NCBI GenBank assembly: GCA_948474755.1 | Contig: CAOLHI010000650.1 | Span: 372,001 to 436,000 of the forward strand | DNA length: 64,000 nt | Direction: 5' to 3' | Source: Ctenosaura bakeri | Taxonomy: Eukaryota; Chordata; Lepidosauria; Squamata; Iguanidae | In this document: positions 35,066 to 47,200 of the stretch, piece after piece | Position numbering within the stretch: the first letter of the stretch is position 1 | Layout of the letters: the number at the start of each line of letters is the position of its first letter | Position numbers and translations under genes: made by a program | The notes under the pieces: model-generated | Told to the model about the DNA's origin: nothing | The model's database searches: none | The model's input: the letters and a program-made list of their open reading frames with translations, nothing else

Positions 35066-35692
35066 AATGAGATCACACTGAGATCGGAACACTGAACAGC
35101 GTGGTCGATTATTGTTCCTATCCATATTCTTTGGGGAAATAAATCACTGCTATACAAGGATTTTTTCTGCTCTGTACTGATAGCTCTGGCCTGAATGGAA
35201 ATATGTGGAAGATGGAAAGATTTGACAGTCCTAAACAGAGAATCCTGGATGAATATGTTTGTTGCACTGTGTAAAAATTGCAATATACAATGAGACTCTC
35301 TAAAGAAACAAGAGGAAAAGAGACAATTTCATTTACATTTATTTTGCATATTAATATCAATTACGCATTTGTTGACCCATCACCTGAACAAGAAAGGTTA
35401 TCATCTGAAAGTGGGAAATTTAATGTTTATCTCCTATAATCCAATAGGTTGTGCCTATAATAAGATGAAATATGAATATAATTTATACTTGCTGTACTAA
35501 CATTTGTTCTTCTCTTCATTGCCTTCTATTATCTCCTTTCTCTTTTTATTTAGGTTATTTACTTTACTTATTTGTTAATAATTACAATAAAAAATAAACT
35601 CCAGCTTATACAACCTACATTTTCAACCTATACACAAGGCCTCCCAAATGCTGTGCTTCACTAGCACTCCCATTTGCTCCCAACTTGACTAT
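35066..35692. other. Non-coding DNA
   Basis: AT-rich. No gene or repeat recognised. Confidence 0.5.
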
Positions 35693-36165
35693 GGCCCTTT
35701 CCACACAGGGGTGTTAAAACAGTGTAGCAAGACCTCTGACGGAGGTCGTCTACACCATAAAATGGATTGAGGTGGATTACTTTAGAGTAATTCCACACCC
35801 CAATCTGTGCTTGGGCGCCCGGAAGTGGCGGCGCCGTGTGCTTTTTAAAAACCACTTTTTATGTGGTTTTTAAAAGGCACGGGGCATGCAGCCCCATGCA
35901 GTCCTGTCGCAGCGCCCGGTGTGGATTTGCAGGCGCTCGCAAGGGCATGCCTGCAGATCGGGCGGGGGGCAGGATTTCCGGCTGGCAACCTTCTCCGGTT
36001 GGTGGAGACCCTCCACCAGTCGTAAGCCGCCATTTGGGGCGCTGCCGGACGCTGCGGGATGCCGACGAGTGTGGAACAGCGAAACGCGCTGCTCCATGCG
36101 GCGACGGACTAAGGTAAGCTCTGTTTCAGCTTCCTCCGTTTCTCCGCCCATGTGTGGAAAGGGCC
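35693..36165 (+). mobile_element. MITE family C, complete copy C2 (473 bp)
   Basis: It runs from 'ggccctttccacacaggggt' to 'catgtgtggaaagggcc', flanked by TAT at 35690-35692 and 36166-36168. Near the left end is the inverted pair in 'gacctctgacggaggtc'. The interior is strongly CpG-rich. Overlapping frames of about 93 codons on both strands are shadows. Confidence 0.9.
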
Positions 36166-36168
36166 TAT

Positions 36169-37045
36169 GATTCCATTGGAACTAATTCATAATTCTGTGC
36201 TATCTGATACTAGCAGTCTTTTTACTGGTTCTTTCATTGTAGGTACCATATTTAGATTCTAGATGGTTATCTGACTGAGTAGAGATCTTGCTCTTTTCAG
36301 AGCTCCCCTAGTCTGATCAGTTCCCTCCCCTGTGTAATCACCCTTTCCTCTACATCTAATTGGCTCCTGGTTTCTCAAGGTGAATTTTACAATGTCAAAC
36401 TAAATTCTTGAAATGTGCATGGTTTCTTTGACAGCTCTATAGCCTATGGAGACTGGGGTGAATTCTAGTAGCTATCTTTTTCCCCCAGTTGAAAGAATTT
36501 TGGTTTTACAGTGAGCTGGATAAATTTATGAACAATATTGCAAGATATTTTCTCCTTAAAAATCCTGGCTTCTTTGCAGTAACCTCCTGGGTTCAAAGAA
36601 TTATGTCACATCATACATTAACCAATTTTTATGGCCTTAAACCAACAGAGTACTGAAATGTCTAGTAAATTTATATGATTATAAACAGAAATCAACACAA
36701 CAACTTGCACTGCAGTTCATGTATATAATAGCACTTCTGCTTCACTTTTTGTCAAATATATTTATTAGTCCTTTTAATAGATGCTCTTTGAATAGTTTTG
36801 AGCTCTCACACATGGTGTTAAGGAGACAGATTGTTGGGACTAATTTAAGGGATGGGAAATATAGACCAGAAAAGAAATAGTAAATTCAATAATGAAAGCA
36901 ATGGATATATTCTAACTGACTTTCTTTTTGTAATTACTATAGAGTGGAATTTCCCTTGTTCACTAGGGTTTGGGGTCAAACAAGACAATACAGTTAGCCC
37001 ATATTTAGAAGTGGTACATCCTTACGTTGCGAAAGACACATTTTT
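36169..37045. other. Non-coding DNA
   Basis: Nothing recognised. Confidence 0.5.
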
Positions 37046-37047
37046 AC

Positions 37048-37287
37048 CCTGTATGTGCATATACCTCCAAGTAGCTTGGTGACTTATGGCAACCCCATGA
37101 ATTCTACAGGGTTTTCTTAGGCAAGGAATGCTCAGAAGTGGTTTTGCCAGTTGCTTCCATAGAAATATAATCTACAGTATCTCGTATGCACTGGCAATCC
37201 ACTGGCACAAAAAACACTAACCAGGTCTGATTCTGCTTAGCTTCCAAGATCAGACAGGATCAGTGCCTTTAGATATAGGCCATATTT
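37048..37287 (-). mobile_element. 5S rRNA-derived SINE (5S-Sauria type)
   Basis: On the minus strand the head has 'ctgtctgatcttggaagcta' and 'gaatcagacctggttagtg', clearly 5S-like. The plus strand shows the tail 'gtgacttatggcaaccccat' and 'agggttttcttaggcaagga'. The part of the 5S region carrying the usual 'ggatgggagacc' has diverged. Confidence 0.85.
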
Positions 37288-38032
37288 CTTGCCCTGACAT
37301 ATTCTTTTCCTCAGTCCTGCATCTTGCAAAGAGACATACTTGTTTATGATTGGTCATTATAAGGTAAACTTTGGCTTAATTTTCACATCTGATTGCTGAA
37401 CCACACAACTAACCCATGGTTGGAGGAAAAAAAATTCCTAATAGCAGGACTATGCATTTCCCTTAACATGTAATGTGACTCTACAAGACAGTAACCTTTC
37501 AGAAGGCTTACTTTCCCCCTTTTCAGCATTACTGTGCAACCATCTTGAATAACAATCTTTCCCTACATAAACCAAACTAGACATATTATGTGCCCAGCAC
37601 AATCCAGAGGTATATGGTATAAGGGACAAGGAGGACAAGGAGTGGGCAAACAGGCTATATGTGGTTCCCTAGTCTATTTTTGAGGCCCCCTCAAGAATTC
37701 CTTAGCACCACAAAATAATTTTTGAAAAATAGTGTTCCTTAAAATGAAAATGAAAATTGTTCCCCACACTCCTAAGGGGACTGTGGAGCAAATTTGCCAT
37801 GTTTTTGATATTCCCAGCATATTTTAAGTCCAGCAGACTTTTTCATGCTGGAAGTACAGCAATCCCTCCACTTCCCATGAAAGTTGGGAAACATGAATAA
37901 AAATAAAAATTATAATTTTTTTTTCAACCTGAGAACACTTCTCTAGGAATCATATTTTCCAGCATGATTCTATGTTCAACTTCCAGCAGAAGTGGGACAT
38001 TGTGTCACACTGCTGGACCTAGCAATCCTTAG

Positions 38033-38129
38033 AAAAGTGTTTTCTCTAGGAATCTCAAGGTCCTTCAGAGTGTCTCTATGGTCCACTTCCATAGAATCAC
38101 TCTGAGGACCTAGGAATTCCTAGAGATAC
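38033..38129. repeat. Hairpin-forming repeat
   Basis: 'tctctaggaatctcaaggtc' and 'cttcagagtg' pair with 'cactctgaggacctaggaat' and 'tcctagaga' further right, giving arms of about 29 bp around a short loop. A related phrase 'cttctctaggaatcat' lies near 37949, so the parent repeat may extend left to about 37925. Confidence 0.6.
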
Positions 38130-40084
38130 CTTTTTTTTTCCTGTGGTAGGGGCAAATATATAATAATTAAAATAAATCATAAATAATCAAATCTGTGAGT
38201 GCTGAACATGCAAAAGAGGAGGGTCCATTAAATACTCTACATACAAAGGAGTTTCGTCAGTTTACAGAGCCTAGAGGAGACCAAAAATATGCTGAAATTG
38301 ACCCTGCAGCCCTTTCCAGGGACATTTTAATTAAAAAATAAATGAATTATAAGAAATGAGGCAGGGTGACAGAGTACATAGTTCACCAGGTGTGCTATAT
38401 GGCAGCCCCAGCCCATAGAGCCCAACACTGGAGTAGATCAAATGAAACAGGTGTGGCAAAAGGAAGTAAGAGAAGAAAGAAAAGAATTTTCATAGCTAGA
38501 AAATGCAGAGGAGTTGCTTATGGTCATGTGTTCAAAAATCATCAGAGTAAATTAAGACAAGTGAGAAGAAAATGCAGCATACAATATGTCAATGTATGTA
38601 TGTGATTTAAAGGAAACAAGTTTGGTTCCATCAATGAGTTCTTGGTATTCTGTTTTTAGATTAGGCAATGTCTGGAGAACTGTAGATTATTTCTAAATAG
38701 CTTTCAAAATAGCCAAGTAATAATGTATATCTAGACAAATAGAATTCCAGTTTTATGATTAGATAAATAAATAGAATTGCTTACAAATTCAGTAAAAGAA
38801 CTGCTAGGGCTTATGGAGAAGAAAACCAGTTTGGAGCGTTAAAAGATGGACACAAATATGTCTCAAGGTTGATTTTACAAGCAATGACAAGGCTTTTGAA
38901 AGAAAACGAGCTTTTTTTTTTACAAAACAGCATATTTCTCTGCATGTTTTCTAGTCAAAATCTATTCTATTATCATCTTAGAATATATCTTTTATGTTTT
39001 ATCTGAAAATATGCTGTTTCAAGGACACAACTCATTTGTTACAAATAATAAAGTTCCGCTACATCACACAGATAATGACCCTGTTGTTACATTCACTGGA
39101 AACTAGTTGGAAACATTTTAGTCATTCCCCTTACACACCCATTTTCTTCTTCCATATGTATTGTAAAGAATTTTTTTCCTCCTGGAAAGGGAAGAATTGT
39201 CATAAACCACTTACTAACAACGACTGCTAAGGAAGAGGCGGAAGATCTATTAAACTGAAGCTAAATGAATCTAATCTTGTTGAAGGTCATCTTTTTATCC
39301 TGTAATGTTCAATTGTTGTTTCTTTACTCTATTCACTACTGGCATGGAGCACCTGAATTCCAGCATAGCAAATGAAATAAGCTCTCCAAAGCTCAAGTCA
39401 GTTGGCACCAAGGTCAATAATTTGTTCTCAGAGTATTCCTATTGTGAGTACTGAACATCAAAATTTTAATTGTCAAGAGTAATTAAAAGAAATATTCATT
39501 ACTTTGCTGTAAACATTTGTGCCCTGCAGAACAATCAGAAAATTAATCCCAGAGTACAGCAGATGAATAAGACCTACGTGTGACCCACTAAAATGGAATT
39601 TCTACTCCTGTTCACACTAAGTTTTCAAACTCCTTAGAGCCTCTGCCTAAATGAAACATATACCACTATGACTGCCAACATGAACCTCTTCGTGTTGATT
39701 TGTTCCCAGCTTGTTGAGAGCTGGCTTACAAACTAGTGGGCATAGTTTGTATTGGGAGATAAGCAGGAAGAAATTTGTTTCTAATTTGTTTTTAACACTG
39801 TTAGAGATGTTCAGACATCACACCCATATTCTCCCCCACTCTAAAAAAAAGAATTTTCAATTCCATATAAATCTGCATGTCATCTCAATGAGGTATAAAA
39901 TGTTAATATACTCCCCACAAGTATTATAAACAATATTTTTTTTCTTTTTTGCGTGAACCTGCTTCAGTATGGAATAAAGAATATGATCTAATATTACAAA
40001 CCACAATGTTAAAATCCTCTTCTGAAATACCACACTTGCCTACAAAAAACATCATGCCCACTAAATCTTTTTTCCCACCTTTTC

Positions 40085-40460
40085 TGTCAACTAAATATTT
40101 TTTTAATAATTTTATTAGTTTCCAAATATAAAAAAAACAAATTTTTATACCAAATCTTAACATGAAATATTTATGTTCTTCCACCCTGTCTCAGTCCCCG
40201 CCCCCCGAAGCCCACACGATCTCATTCCCGAACCACATTACATTGTTGTTCCCCTGCTAGAGCTAGCTTCTCACACGCTTTCCCCTGATGTATACATGTT
40301 TTCTAATTGACATACATCACTCCTTAATATGTCCTGTCCACTGATAGATTCCCAGTTAATACCCGATTCTGGCCTTCCTTCTTCCTCCCTATTTACCTTT
40401 ACAATATAATACTATATTACCAACATTCTAAATATTTACCAAAGTGTTAACACACAGCCC
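40085..40460 (-). mobile_element. Possible LINE 3' UTR fragment, minus strand
   Basis: The plus strand has 'ttttttaataattttattag' then 'tttccaaatataaaaaaaac', which on the minus strand reads as an 'aataaaattattaaaaaa' terminal tract. The following 300 bp is CT-rich. This is a composition-based guess with no coding match. Confidence 0.2.
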
Positions 40461-41564
40461 ACAATATGAGTTGAAAACATTCAATATTGTTCAGTAATTC
40501 AAGTGAGAGTTTTGACAGTCTGCTCTGGATTACAATGGAAACTTTTACAGGCAACCTTCCCCATCTGTGTTTCCAAATGTTCTAGACCAAGGCATTATGG
40601 GACTTTCAGTCCATCACATCAGGACAGCTCCAAGTTGGGTAAAAGTATGATAAGCATTTCATGCCTTACATTTGATGCCATGCATGGTAGAATAAGATTT
40701 CTATACCCCTTACTAAATTACCTTTCCTTACTACTTTTCCCCATGCAAACTTTCTCTGTTTAGTTTAACTTTAACATCTATTTCATGGGCAAGATAAATA
40801 GTGTCTGTTAATTTGTATATTGTATATATTTTATAGACTCCTTTTTATATGATATACACGCTTTCTGAAATTTTTGGTACTAAGCAGTGCATCAATATTT
40901 GCAAACAAACAAATTTTAAAAATAATGAGATATGATCAAGTAGGCCAGGATATAAACACAGGAAGCATAAAACAGATAACTGCATGTATATTTGCATTTT
41001 TGGTCTTTACATAGATCTACCAGTACCCTCTATTTTCAGGGGGAAAAATCACAATATTATCACATTCATCAATCATCTCCAAAGAGAAAATAGTGATATT
41101 GTGTGTTATAGAGTGTGGGGTAAATGACTTCCCACTTTTCTTGCAGTAATTACATGCTACTCAAAAAATGACAGCAAGTAAATAAACTCTCTCTTTTCCT
41201 ACCACATACATGTGTGTGTGTGTGTGTGTGTTTATTTTCAGGTTTAAAAAAATTAAGCATAAATGTAATAAGTCATAACAAATAGGTTCATCAATATAAA
41301 ATACACATTGACTGGCATCTTGTTAGTGGCATGTGCAGGCATAAGTCAGCCATATGTCTATGTCTGTATCTTATTGGTTGATGAAGAAGCTGGTATTCCT
41401 GACACCCCTCACCCCCCTGCAGTCCTCCAAGGCAATTCTGTGCCTGGAGAGTGGTGACCAGAGAAGTATCTGTCTTTATACCAAGACACAAAAGGATTAC
41501 ATCATTTTTGTTGAGAGCTGTGTAGGAGCTCAGTGGGAGATGCCATCATTTCACATTTGGCTAT

Positions 41565-41768
41565 GGGGACAGTTGAACATTCAGGGGAAAAAAATAATGA
41601 CCAGAGATAATTTATATAACTTTGAAGTGGATGATGAAGACATCAAAACAGTAAAAGACTTTCTATACCTTGGTCTGGTCATAAATCAAAATTGAAACTA
41701 TAGTAAAGAGATAAGAAGAAGACTGGGACTTGGAAGGGCAGCCATAAAAGAATTAGATAAAATCCTCA
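41565..41768 (+). mobile_element. RTE/Bov-B LINE relic, internal part of reverse transcriptase ORF
   Basis: The frame reads LNIQGKKIM, EVDDEDIKTVKDFLYLG, then after one stop EIRRRLGLGRAAI and KELDKIL. This matches the region after the RT catalytic core of RTE/Bov-B ORF2 and would lie just upstream of the part preserved at 31630-32085. It ends at a (GACATA)n array. Not functional. Confidence 0.7.
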
Positions 41769-41772
41769 TATG

Positions 41773-41812
41773 TATAGATATAGACATAGACATAGACATA
41801 GACATAGACATA
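41773..41812. repeat. (GACATA)n hexanucleotide array
   Basis: About five tandem GACATA/GATATA units. A family C element begins immediately after it, and its ATA target repeat comes from this array. Confidence 0.85.
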
Positions 41813-42268
41813 GGGCTTTTCCGCACTTTGAAGGGGAAATGGGGCAGTCCATTACTCACTGGACTGGCATGCTCCCCCCCGCCAATCCACGACAGTCTGG
41901 AGCAGCGTGCGCCCACACTACACACTCTCCGGGGACGAAAATGGAGGCTTCCGGTTGGCGGACACTCTCCACCAACTGGAGAAGCTCGCCAGCCAGAAGC
42001 CCACCCCCGGAAGATCTGCAGACTGACGCTGGTGCAAGCCTGTAGATCTATACTTTAGCAGAGCGATGGACTGGGGCGCACCGCCCTATTGAAAGTCCTC
42101 TTTTAATCGGTCTTTCAATAGCATGGGCGACCACCAGTTCTGGGCGTTCCGGAACGGGCTGAAGTCCAGACAAACAGTAAGTAGTCCAAACCCAGTTCGC
42201 CCCCAAATGTGAATGTCCTTGCTGGAGGATGCACCGCCCCATTTCAAAAATAAAATGCAGAAAAGGTC
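41813..42268 (-). mobile_element. MITE family C, copy C4, reversed (456 bp)
   Basis: It runs from 'gggcttttccgcac' to 'gcagaaaaggtc', with ATA on both sides (41810-41812 and 42269-42271). Read on the minus strand the left part has 'atcctccagcaaggac' and later 'ggcttgcaccagcgt' and 'agttggtggagagtg', the same order as in 60634-61089. Confidence 0.8.
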
Positions 42269-42269
42269 A

Positions 42270-42320
42270 TAGATATAGATATATATAGAGAGAGACATCC
42301 ACACACACACACACACACAC
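42270..42320. repeat. (ATAG)n/(GA)n/(CA)n microsatellite
   Basis: A short TAGATA run, then GA, then about eleven CA units to 42320. Confidence 0.8.
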
Positions 42321-42339
42321 AAAGTAAAATTTGATTTTG

Positions 42340-42867
42340 CCATCTGTCATATCTCAGCTCTGTCACAACTTATAGATTTATCAAAACAAACTGAGTATCT
42401 CACAGCCTGTTACTTACTTCCAGGCAGTAAGCAAGGAGTGATAAATAAAGTCCAACACACACGAAGTCCAACAGGGTTTCACAGCAAGGGAGTGTCCAAG
42501 GTCAATCTGAGCATTTGTCAAGGCATCCAGCAAGGTAGCAGGTCAGATAAGCTCTGACAACTCCTGGAGGGGAAGGACACCAGCTAAATAGACCCAAAGC
42601 CTAGCACAGCTGTGCCTTGATTGATTGTTGCCGGTTATAAATTCTGTGAGAGTGACACTGGCTCTCTCTTTGCTGCCTGTGCTGTGCAAAGCTGGGTCTA
42701 GGTAAGCGTTCTTCTGTATTTGAAGAAGCAGGATCTCTGTTAGAGCTGGCACCACCCTCTGTTCTGTTTCAGGAACTGTAACCTCTCTCTGTACAGCAGG
42801 TCCTGGCATGTTCCCTGTTTCAGTCTCTGGCATGCCCTCTGCTTCAGACTCTGAGTCAGAGTTCATG
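42340..42867 (-). mobile_element. Possible LTR fragment (gypsy-like), minus strand
   Basis: On the minus strand it has the SDSESEAEG-coding stretch, a TATA-like 'gaatttataaccgg' and phrases such as 'ttgaccttggacactccctt' and 'gttggacttcgtgtgtg', in the style of reptilian gypsy LTRs. A 130-codon minus-strand frame covers most of it but has no recognised domain. The ends are not defined and the assignment is weak. Confidence 0.3.
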
Positions 42868-42990
42868 CTATACCATTGTGTATAATGGGACTTGAGCATC
42901 CACAGATTTGGTTTCCACAGAGGTCTTGGAACCAAACCAAACTGGCCATGCTGACTAGAGCTTATGAGAGCTGTACTGGGAAAAAAATTG
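42868..42990 (-). repeat. Left arm of perfect inverted duplication
   Basis: Read inverted, these 123 bases match 43237-43285 (49 bp) plus about 43377-43450 (74 bp) with no mismatch that I can see. Relative to the right arm, about 90 bp is absent, and the join falls within a shared GGTTTGG-like stretch. Confidence 0.85.
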
Positions 42991-43236
42991 TTACTATAGT
43001 AAGAGATTCAGTTTGTTTTATAACTACTGAGTTGGCCTGAGTTATCTAAAGTCACTGATGATAAATAAGAACATACTACCATGAATAAGCTATTTGGTTC
43101 TGATGGAACAATTAAGACCCTAGCTCTTCTATATGAAAGGTGATGTTTAAAGGGTGGTGTGAGGGCTAAGTGAAAGTGTCAGGGTGCCTTATTAGGTTTA
43201 CAGATTATAGTAGAAATGGGCACCCTGTGGCCCTCC

Positions 43237-43450
43237 CAATTTTTTTCCCAGTACAGCTCTCATAAGCTCTAGTCAGCATGGCCAGTCATCAAGGATGCTG
43301 GGATCTGGAGTCCAGCGGTTCCAGAGGACCACAAAATCCCCATTTCTTGCTTATACTGTGATCCCTCAGTATTCGCTAGGGTTTGGTTCCAAGACCTCTG
43401 TGGAAACCAAATCTGTGGATGCTCAAGTCCCATTATACACAATGGTATAG
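43237..43450 (+). repeat. Right arm of perfect inverted duplication
   Basis: It contains 'caatttttttcccagtacag' to 'cagcatggccag' (43237-43285) and 'ggtttggttccaagacctct' to 'cacaatggtatag' (43378-43450), both repeated inverted at 42868-42990. The second part is the left end of a Tigger-like element that continues to 43567, so this arm looks ancestral. Confidence 0.85.
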
Positions 43451-43567
43451 TAAAATGGCACCCCTTATACAAAACAGCAAAATCAAAGTTTGCTTTTTGT
43501 ATGTGTGTGTGTGCTATGGTTAGTTGACTCTATGGATACAGAATCCATGGATATGGAGGACTGACTG
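43356..43567 (+). mobile_element. Tigger-like short element
   Basis: The right end is 'ccatggatatggaggactga' then 'ctg' followed by TA; the left end is 'ctgtgatccctcagtattcg' preceded by TA. The interior has 'gctcaagtcccattatacac' and 'aaatcaaagtttgctttttg', typical of a short abundant Tigger-type family. No coding capacity. Confidence 0.6.
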
Positions 43568-43984
43568 TACTATCCTGGAAGAGAGGATAGCTGGCTGGCT
43601 GTAATCTTGGATAGAAATGCTTTCGTTTGGGCAAAGAAGAGTGAAGCAGAGAGCACAATACACTGCAATATTTTGATGGAGGTCTCACTTGTAATATGTT
43701 CAGAATATGAAAACATTACTATAGTCTGGTGATTAAGGGGGCTGTAAAAAAAGATCTAATTTTTCAAAGCTCTAAATAAACATGATAGGCCTTTAAGAAC
43801 TCTAATTATTCTTCTGTGTGACGCATGCAAACCCCTCCATGATTTGACTGTTAATCTTTACAAGAAACATCTCCATTAGTTAAGGAATATGCAGATGTGA
43901 CTTGATGGAACACCCATGAAATTCCCTGAAGGGGATGATTCAACATTAGTGTTTTACTATAATTACAATCTACTTTATGGAACT

Positions 43985-44060
43985 TTCCTTCCTTCCTTCC
44001 TTCCTTCCTTCCTTCCTTCCTTCCTTCCTTCCTTCCTTTCTTTCTTTCTTTCTTTCTTAA
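43985..44060. repeat. (CTTC)n(TTTC)n microsatellite
   Basis: About 13 CTTC units followed by TTTC units, 75 bp in all. Frames on both strands over it are artefacts. Confidence 0.95.
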
Positions 44061-44174
44061 CATGCAGGAGATACTTCACAAGGAAAAGAGACTACAGTCA
44101 AGAACATTGTGATCTACAGTACCCTTAAAAATTCCTATTCTTGCCCCCAAACTGGCATAAATATGTTCAACTCA

Positions 44175-44258
44175 CAGTGCAATCCTATTTACATAGATCC
44201 TAATAAAGTCAATGGAATTTATTCCCAGATGGGTGGGCAAAGTATTGCAACCTTGACG
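44175..44258. repeat. Short palindromic MITE remnant
   Basis: 'acagtgcaatcctatttaca' at the left and 'aaagtattgcaacct' at the right form decayed inverted ends around 'aataaagtcaatggaattta'. Compare 4345-4425. Confidence 0.45.
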
Positions 44259-47200
44259 AGTTCAGATAGGAGCCCTTACTGGATAATTTGAACCACTGGC
44301 AAAACATCCAACATTCCTGAACAGAGGTTTTTTTCAAAACTACACAGAAACTATATTTAATTTCTTGACTAATGCTAATGATACTGAATATTTGTTGGAT
44401 GTAAAGCACACCTCCCCATAACAATTGAATCTTTTCCCCTTCTTTGCAGCAATTACACTGTTATCACAGGAGACATTTCATACAGAGAAACAATATATTG
44501 CTTCTGTTTTCTGAGCACTAGTCAAACACTAGGTTTTTGGGGGGAGGGTAGGAAAAAAAGAAAAAAAGAAACAAAAAAGCTAAGATATCTACCTGGCTCA
44601 GTATCCAAGGCAACAAATCTCTAGTTAATGATCCACTAGAATTTCACTGTGGAGGTGGTTATTAGTTTTCATTAGTTTTGCCAAATGCTGAAGTAAGAGG
44701 CTTCAACTGAAATTCCTCCTTAAACCCATGAACAACATCAAATATGACACTCACATGCAGATTGGGAAAGTGTGATAAACATTTTTAGCATGGAAAATAT
44801 TGTTTTAATTTGAAACATCAATTTAGAAAAATTGATTTAATCTTTTTCAGGGCAAATCTGTTGTTGCAGTCCCAAGGCAAGAGGAGTGAGCAGAGCTTGA
44901 ATACAAAGCGCACAAGATATTTTGCTGGGTTAACAAGGGATAAATTTTGGTTATTTCCAACAGAAGAGCCTTGGTGTAGAATGATGGGGAAGCAAAGGCT
45001 GTTTGGACAGCCCTTCATCCATTTAGACTATCCCACTATTCTCTTTCTGGCCTTTCAAAAGGTGATTTGCCTCTCCCACAAGCTCTCAACTCACTTTTCA
45101 ATAAGGCTGCTGGCCCCCACCCCTACACTGTTTAACTGTGGAGAGTGGGGATTCAGAACCAAAAGGAGAATCCCAGGCACTTCCTGAATTATGCTTGGGG
45201 GCATTTTTGGAAGGCTGAACAATCCCTGGCAAGATCTGGGCCAGAAAATTGCCCCCTGGACCCAGCGCAGTTGCCTACCCTAGTATAAGACAATGGATCA
45301 AGGCAGTGGGCGACCAAGGAAGCACATGATGCAGCTCATTTGCTGAGGCAAACAGGCGAAGATTAAAGATAGGGTCTCACATGGGCACAAGCCACTGTGT
45401 TGTTCCCCTGTTCCCCTGCAGCTGCTCTCAGACTGGATATGTCTATGAAAACCTTCAAAATCCTTTATGGCAGGCGTGGGCAAAGTGCAGTCCACGGGCC
45501 ACATGGAGCCCTGTGCACATTTTTTTGGCCCCAGAATCCCCAGATCAAAGAAATGCAAAACCTTTGCCTCCAAATGCCCTCTAGAGTACATGGGAGCATT
45601 TTTGCCACATCCCCCCCAATACCTTTTTTAAAAAAACAGGAAGTAACTTCTCACTCCCTGATGTTAAACAAAAATATCTCTCTTCAGCCCAGTACTACTT
45701 GGGAGCCTAAAAACATGGCAAAAATTTCCTCCATTTTCTATGGAAGGCATTTCAGAAAAATTGGAAAAAAAAATTTCCAGTGGCATGCTTTGTGGGTGTG
45801 GCCTTCCAAAGTCTGCTGAAAGGGCTAATGCAGCATCCTAATCTTGTACAGTTATCTACTCTTGGAGGTCACCACAACAGGGGATCCTGTAACTCCTGGA
45901 GCTTATTCATGGCAAAACAAACAAACAAACAAAAACCAACAACCTTGGGTCCAGCCCAGTGCCTAAAATTCTACCCATCTCCCACCAAAGGTACTACAGT
46001 TGTAACCAAGAGAATATCACAGAGTCTGCTGCCAAATGTCTTGCCTCACCCTAGCCAAAGAGGTGAGTCATAAAGGCAGAAGAGTACAATGTCTGAAAGA
46101 AATATCCAAACGTTAAATGAGCTGTGTCCCAATATCACAGAGCAGCTCACCATTTTGCTGACTTTATGCATATCACAGCATCCTCCATCAACCATTGTTT
46201 AGTGTCTATCCAAAGCAATCTGTGGCACAGCTGCCCACCAACTTGCTCACCCTAAATGCCCTGATGGAAATCAGTATAAAACCAACCACAAATTGTTTAG
46301 CCTCAAAGGCTGACCAGCAAGTCTTAGGTAGTTGCTGGATGGTCCCAAAGAAAATAGAGAATGCAATGGAATTATGAGTGTCAGAAAGGGGTGGGAGCAT
46401 GTCAGGTGCCAACTTGCCATGAATAAGCTCCAGGAGGCAAGTAAACTATAAGCTTTGTTGAAGAAGGAGACAGCAACCTCATAAGTGGCCATAGCTTCAG
46501 TGTGATGCCCTATTCCCTGAGGCAGAAGAGGTTCAAGAGAAGCCAGTACTGCCAGCTTTCACAGAAAAGGACAGAAACCCAGATGCTGCAGGGTGAAAGT
46601 AAAACAGAGTGTAGAATAGAATTAAATGCTCCTTGCATTATGGGTTATTCCCAAGGACCTATATTTTCACTTGAAATGGCTCCAGGTTGCTGTCCCACAA
46701 GATAACAGGAGATGGAATATCTCCTCCTGAAACTGAAAGAGTGTGTGTATGACTTTTTTGCTATACTTGGAACATGACAGTGAAGTTAGTGGACAGTGAC
46801 AAGCCAAGACAAATCTGTGCACCAGGTGCCTGACCCTCTCTGACCGTGAAGTCTGCTAGTTAACAATTTAGACAACTAAGTAATTGTCACACTAGAATCA
46901 GCACTTCTTGTTCCTACATTACTGCTGCCAAAAAAAAAAAAACCCACTTCTCTGCCCAGAACTGGAAAAATCTCAGGAAAACTGTGATCACAGGATATGT
47001 TACTCATTTTAACAACTCAGCCAAAGCTGGTATGCTGGTGCCCCCCACAACATACCCCAGACCTGATACTGTCAGACTGGACCTAAAAGACTGGGCTCTT
47101 GCCTAAATGACACACTGTTCTAATGAGATAGGAAGAAGAAGAACTATGCCCTCAGGTCTTCTCTTTATGCTATTATCTTCTGGATGTGGTGGTATGAAAA

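Larger units (their letters stand above)
37290..41560. other. Non-coding DNA with weak repeats
   Basis: A stretch near 37640-37740 ('gtgggcaaacaggctatatg') resembles the reptile repeat also near 45475. A hairpin repeat at 38033-38129 and a possible LINE 3' end near 40085-40460 are listed separately. (GT)n lies at 41211-41232. Nothing supports a gene. Confidence 0.45.

Noticed and set aside
42543..42935. 130-codon minus-strand open frame with acidic Ser/Glu stretch
   Set aside because: It crosses from an LTR-like fragment into the inverted-duplication arm, so it is not a single ancestral reading frame.
43985..44060. CRISPR-like or satellite array
   Set aside because: It is a plain tetranucleotide microsatellite; no spacer structure. 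The same holds at 19750 and 62727.
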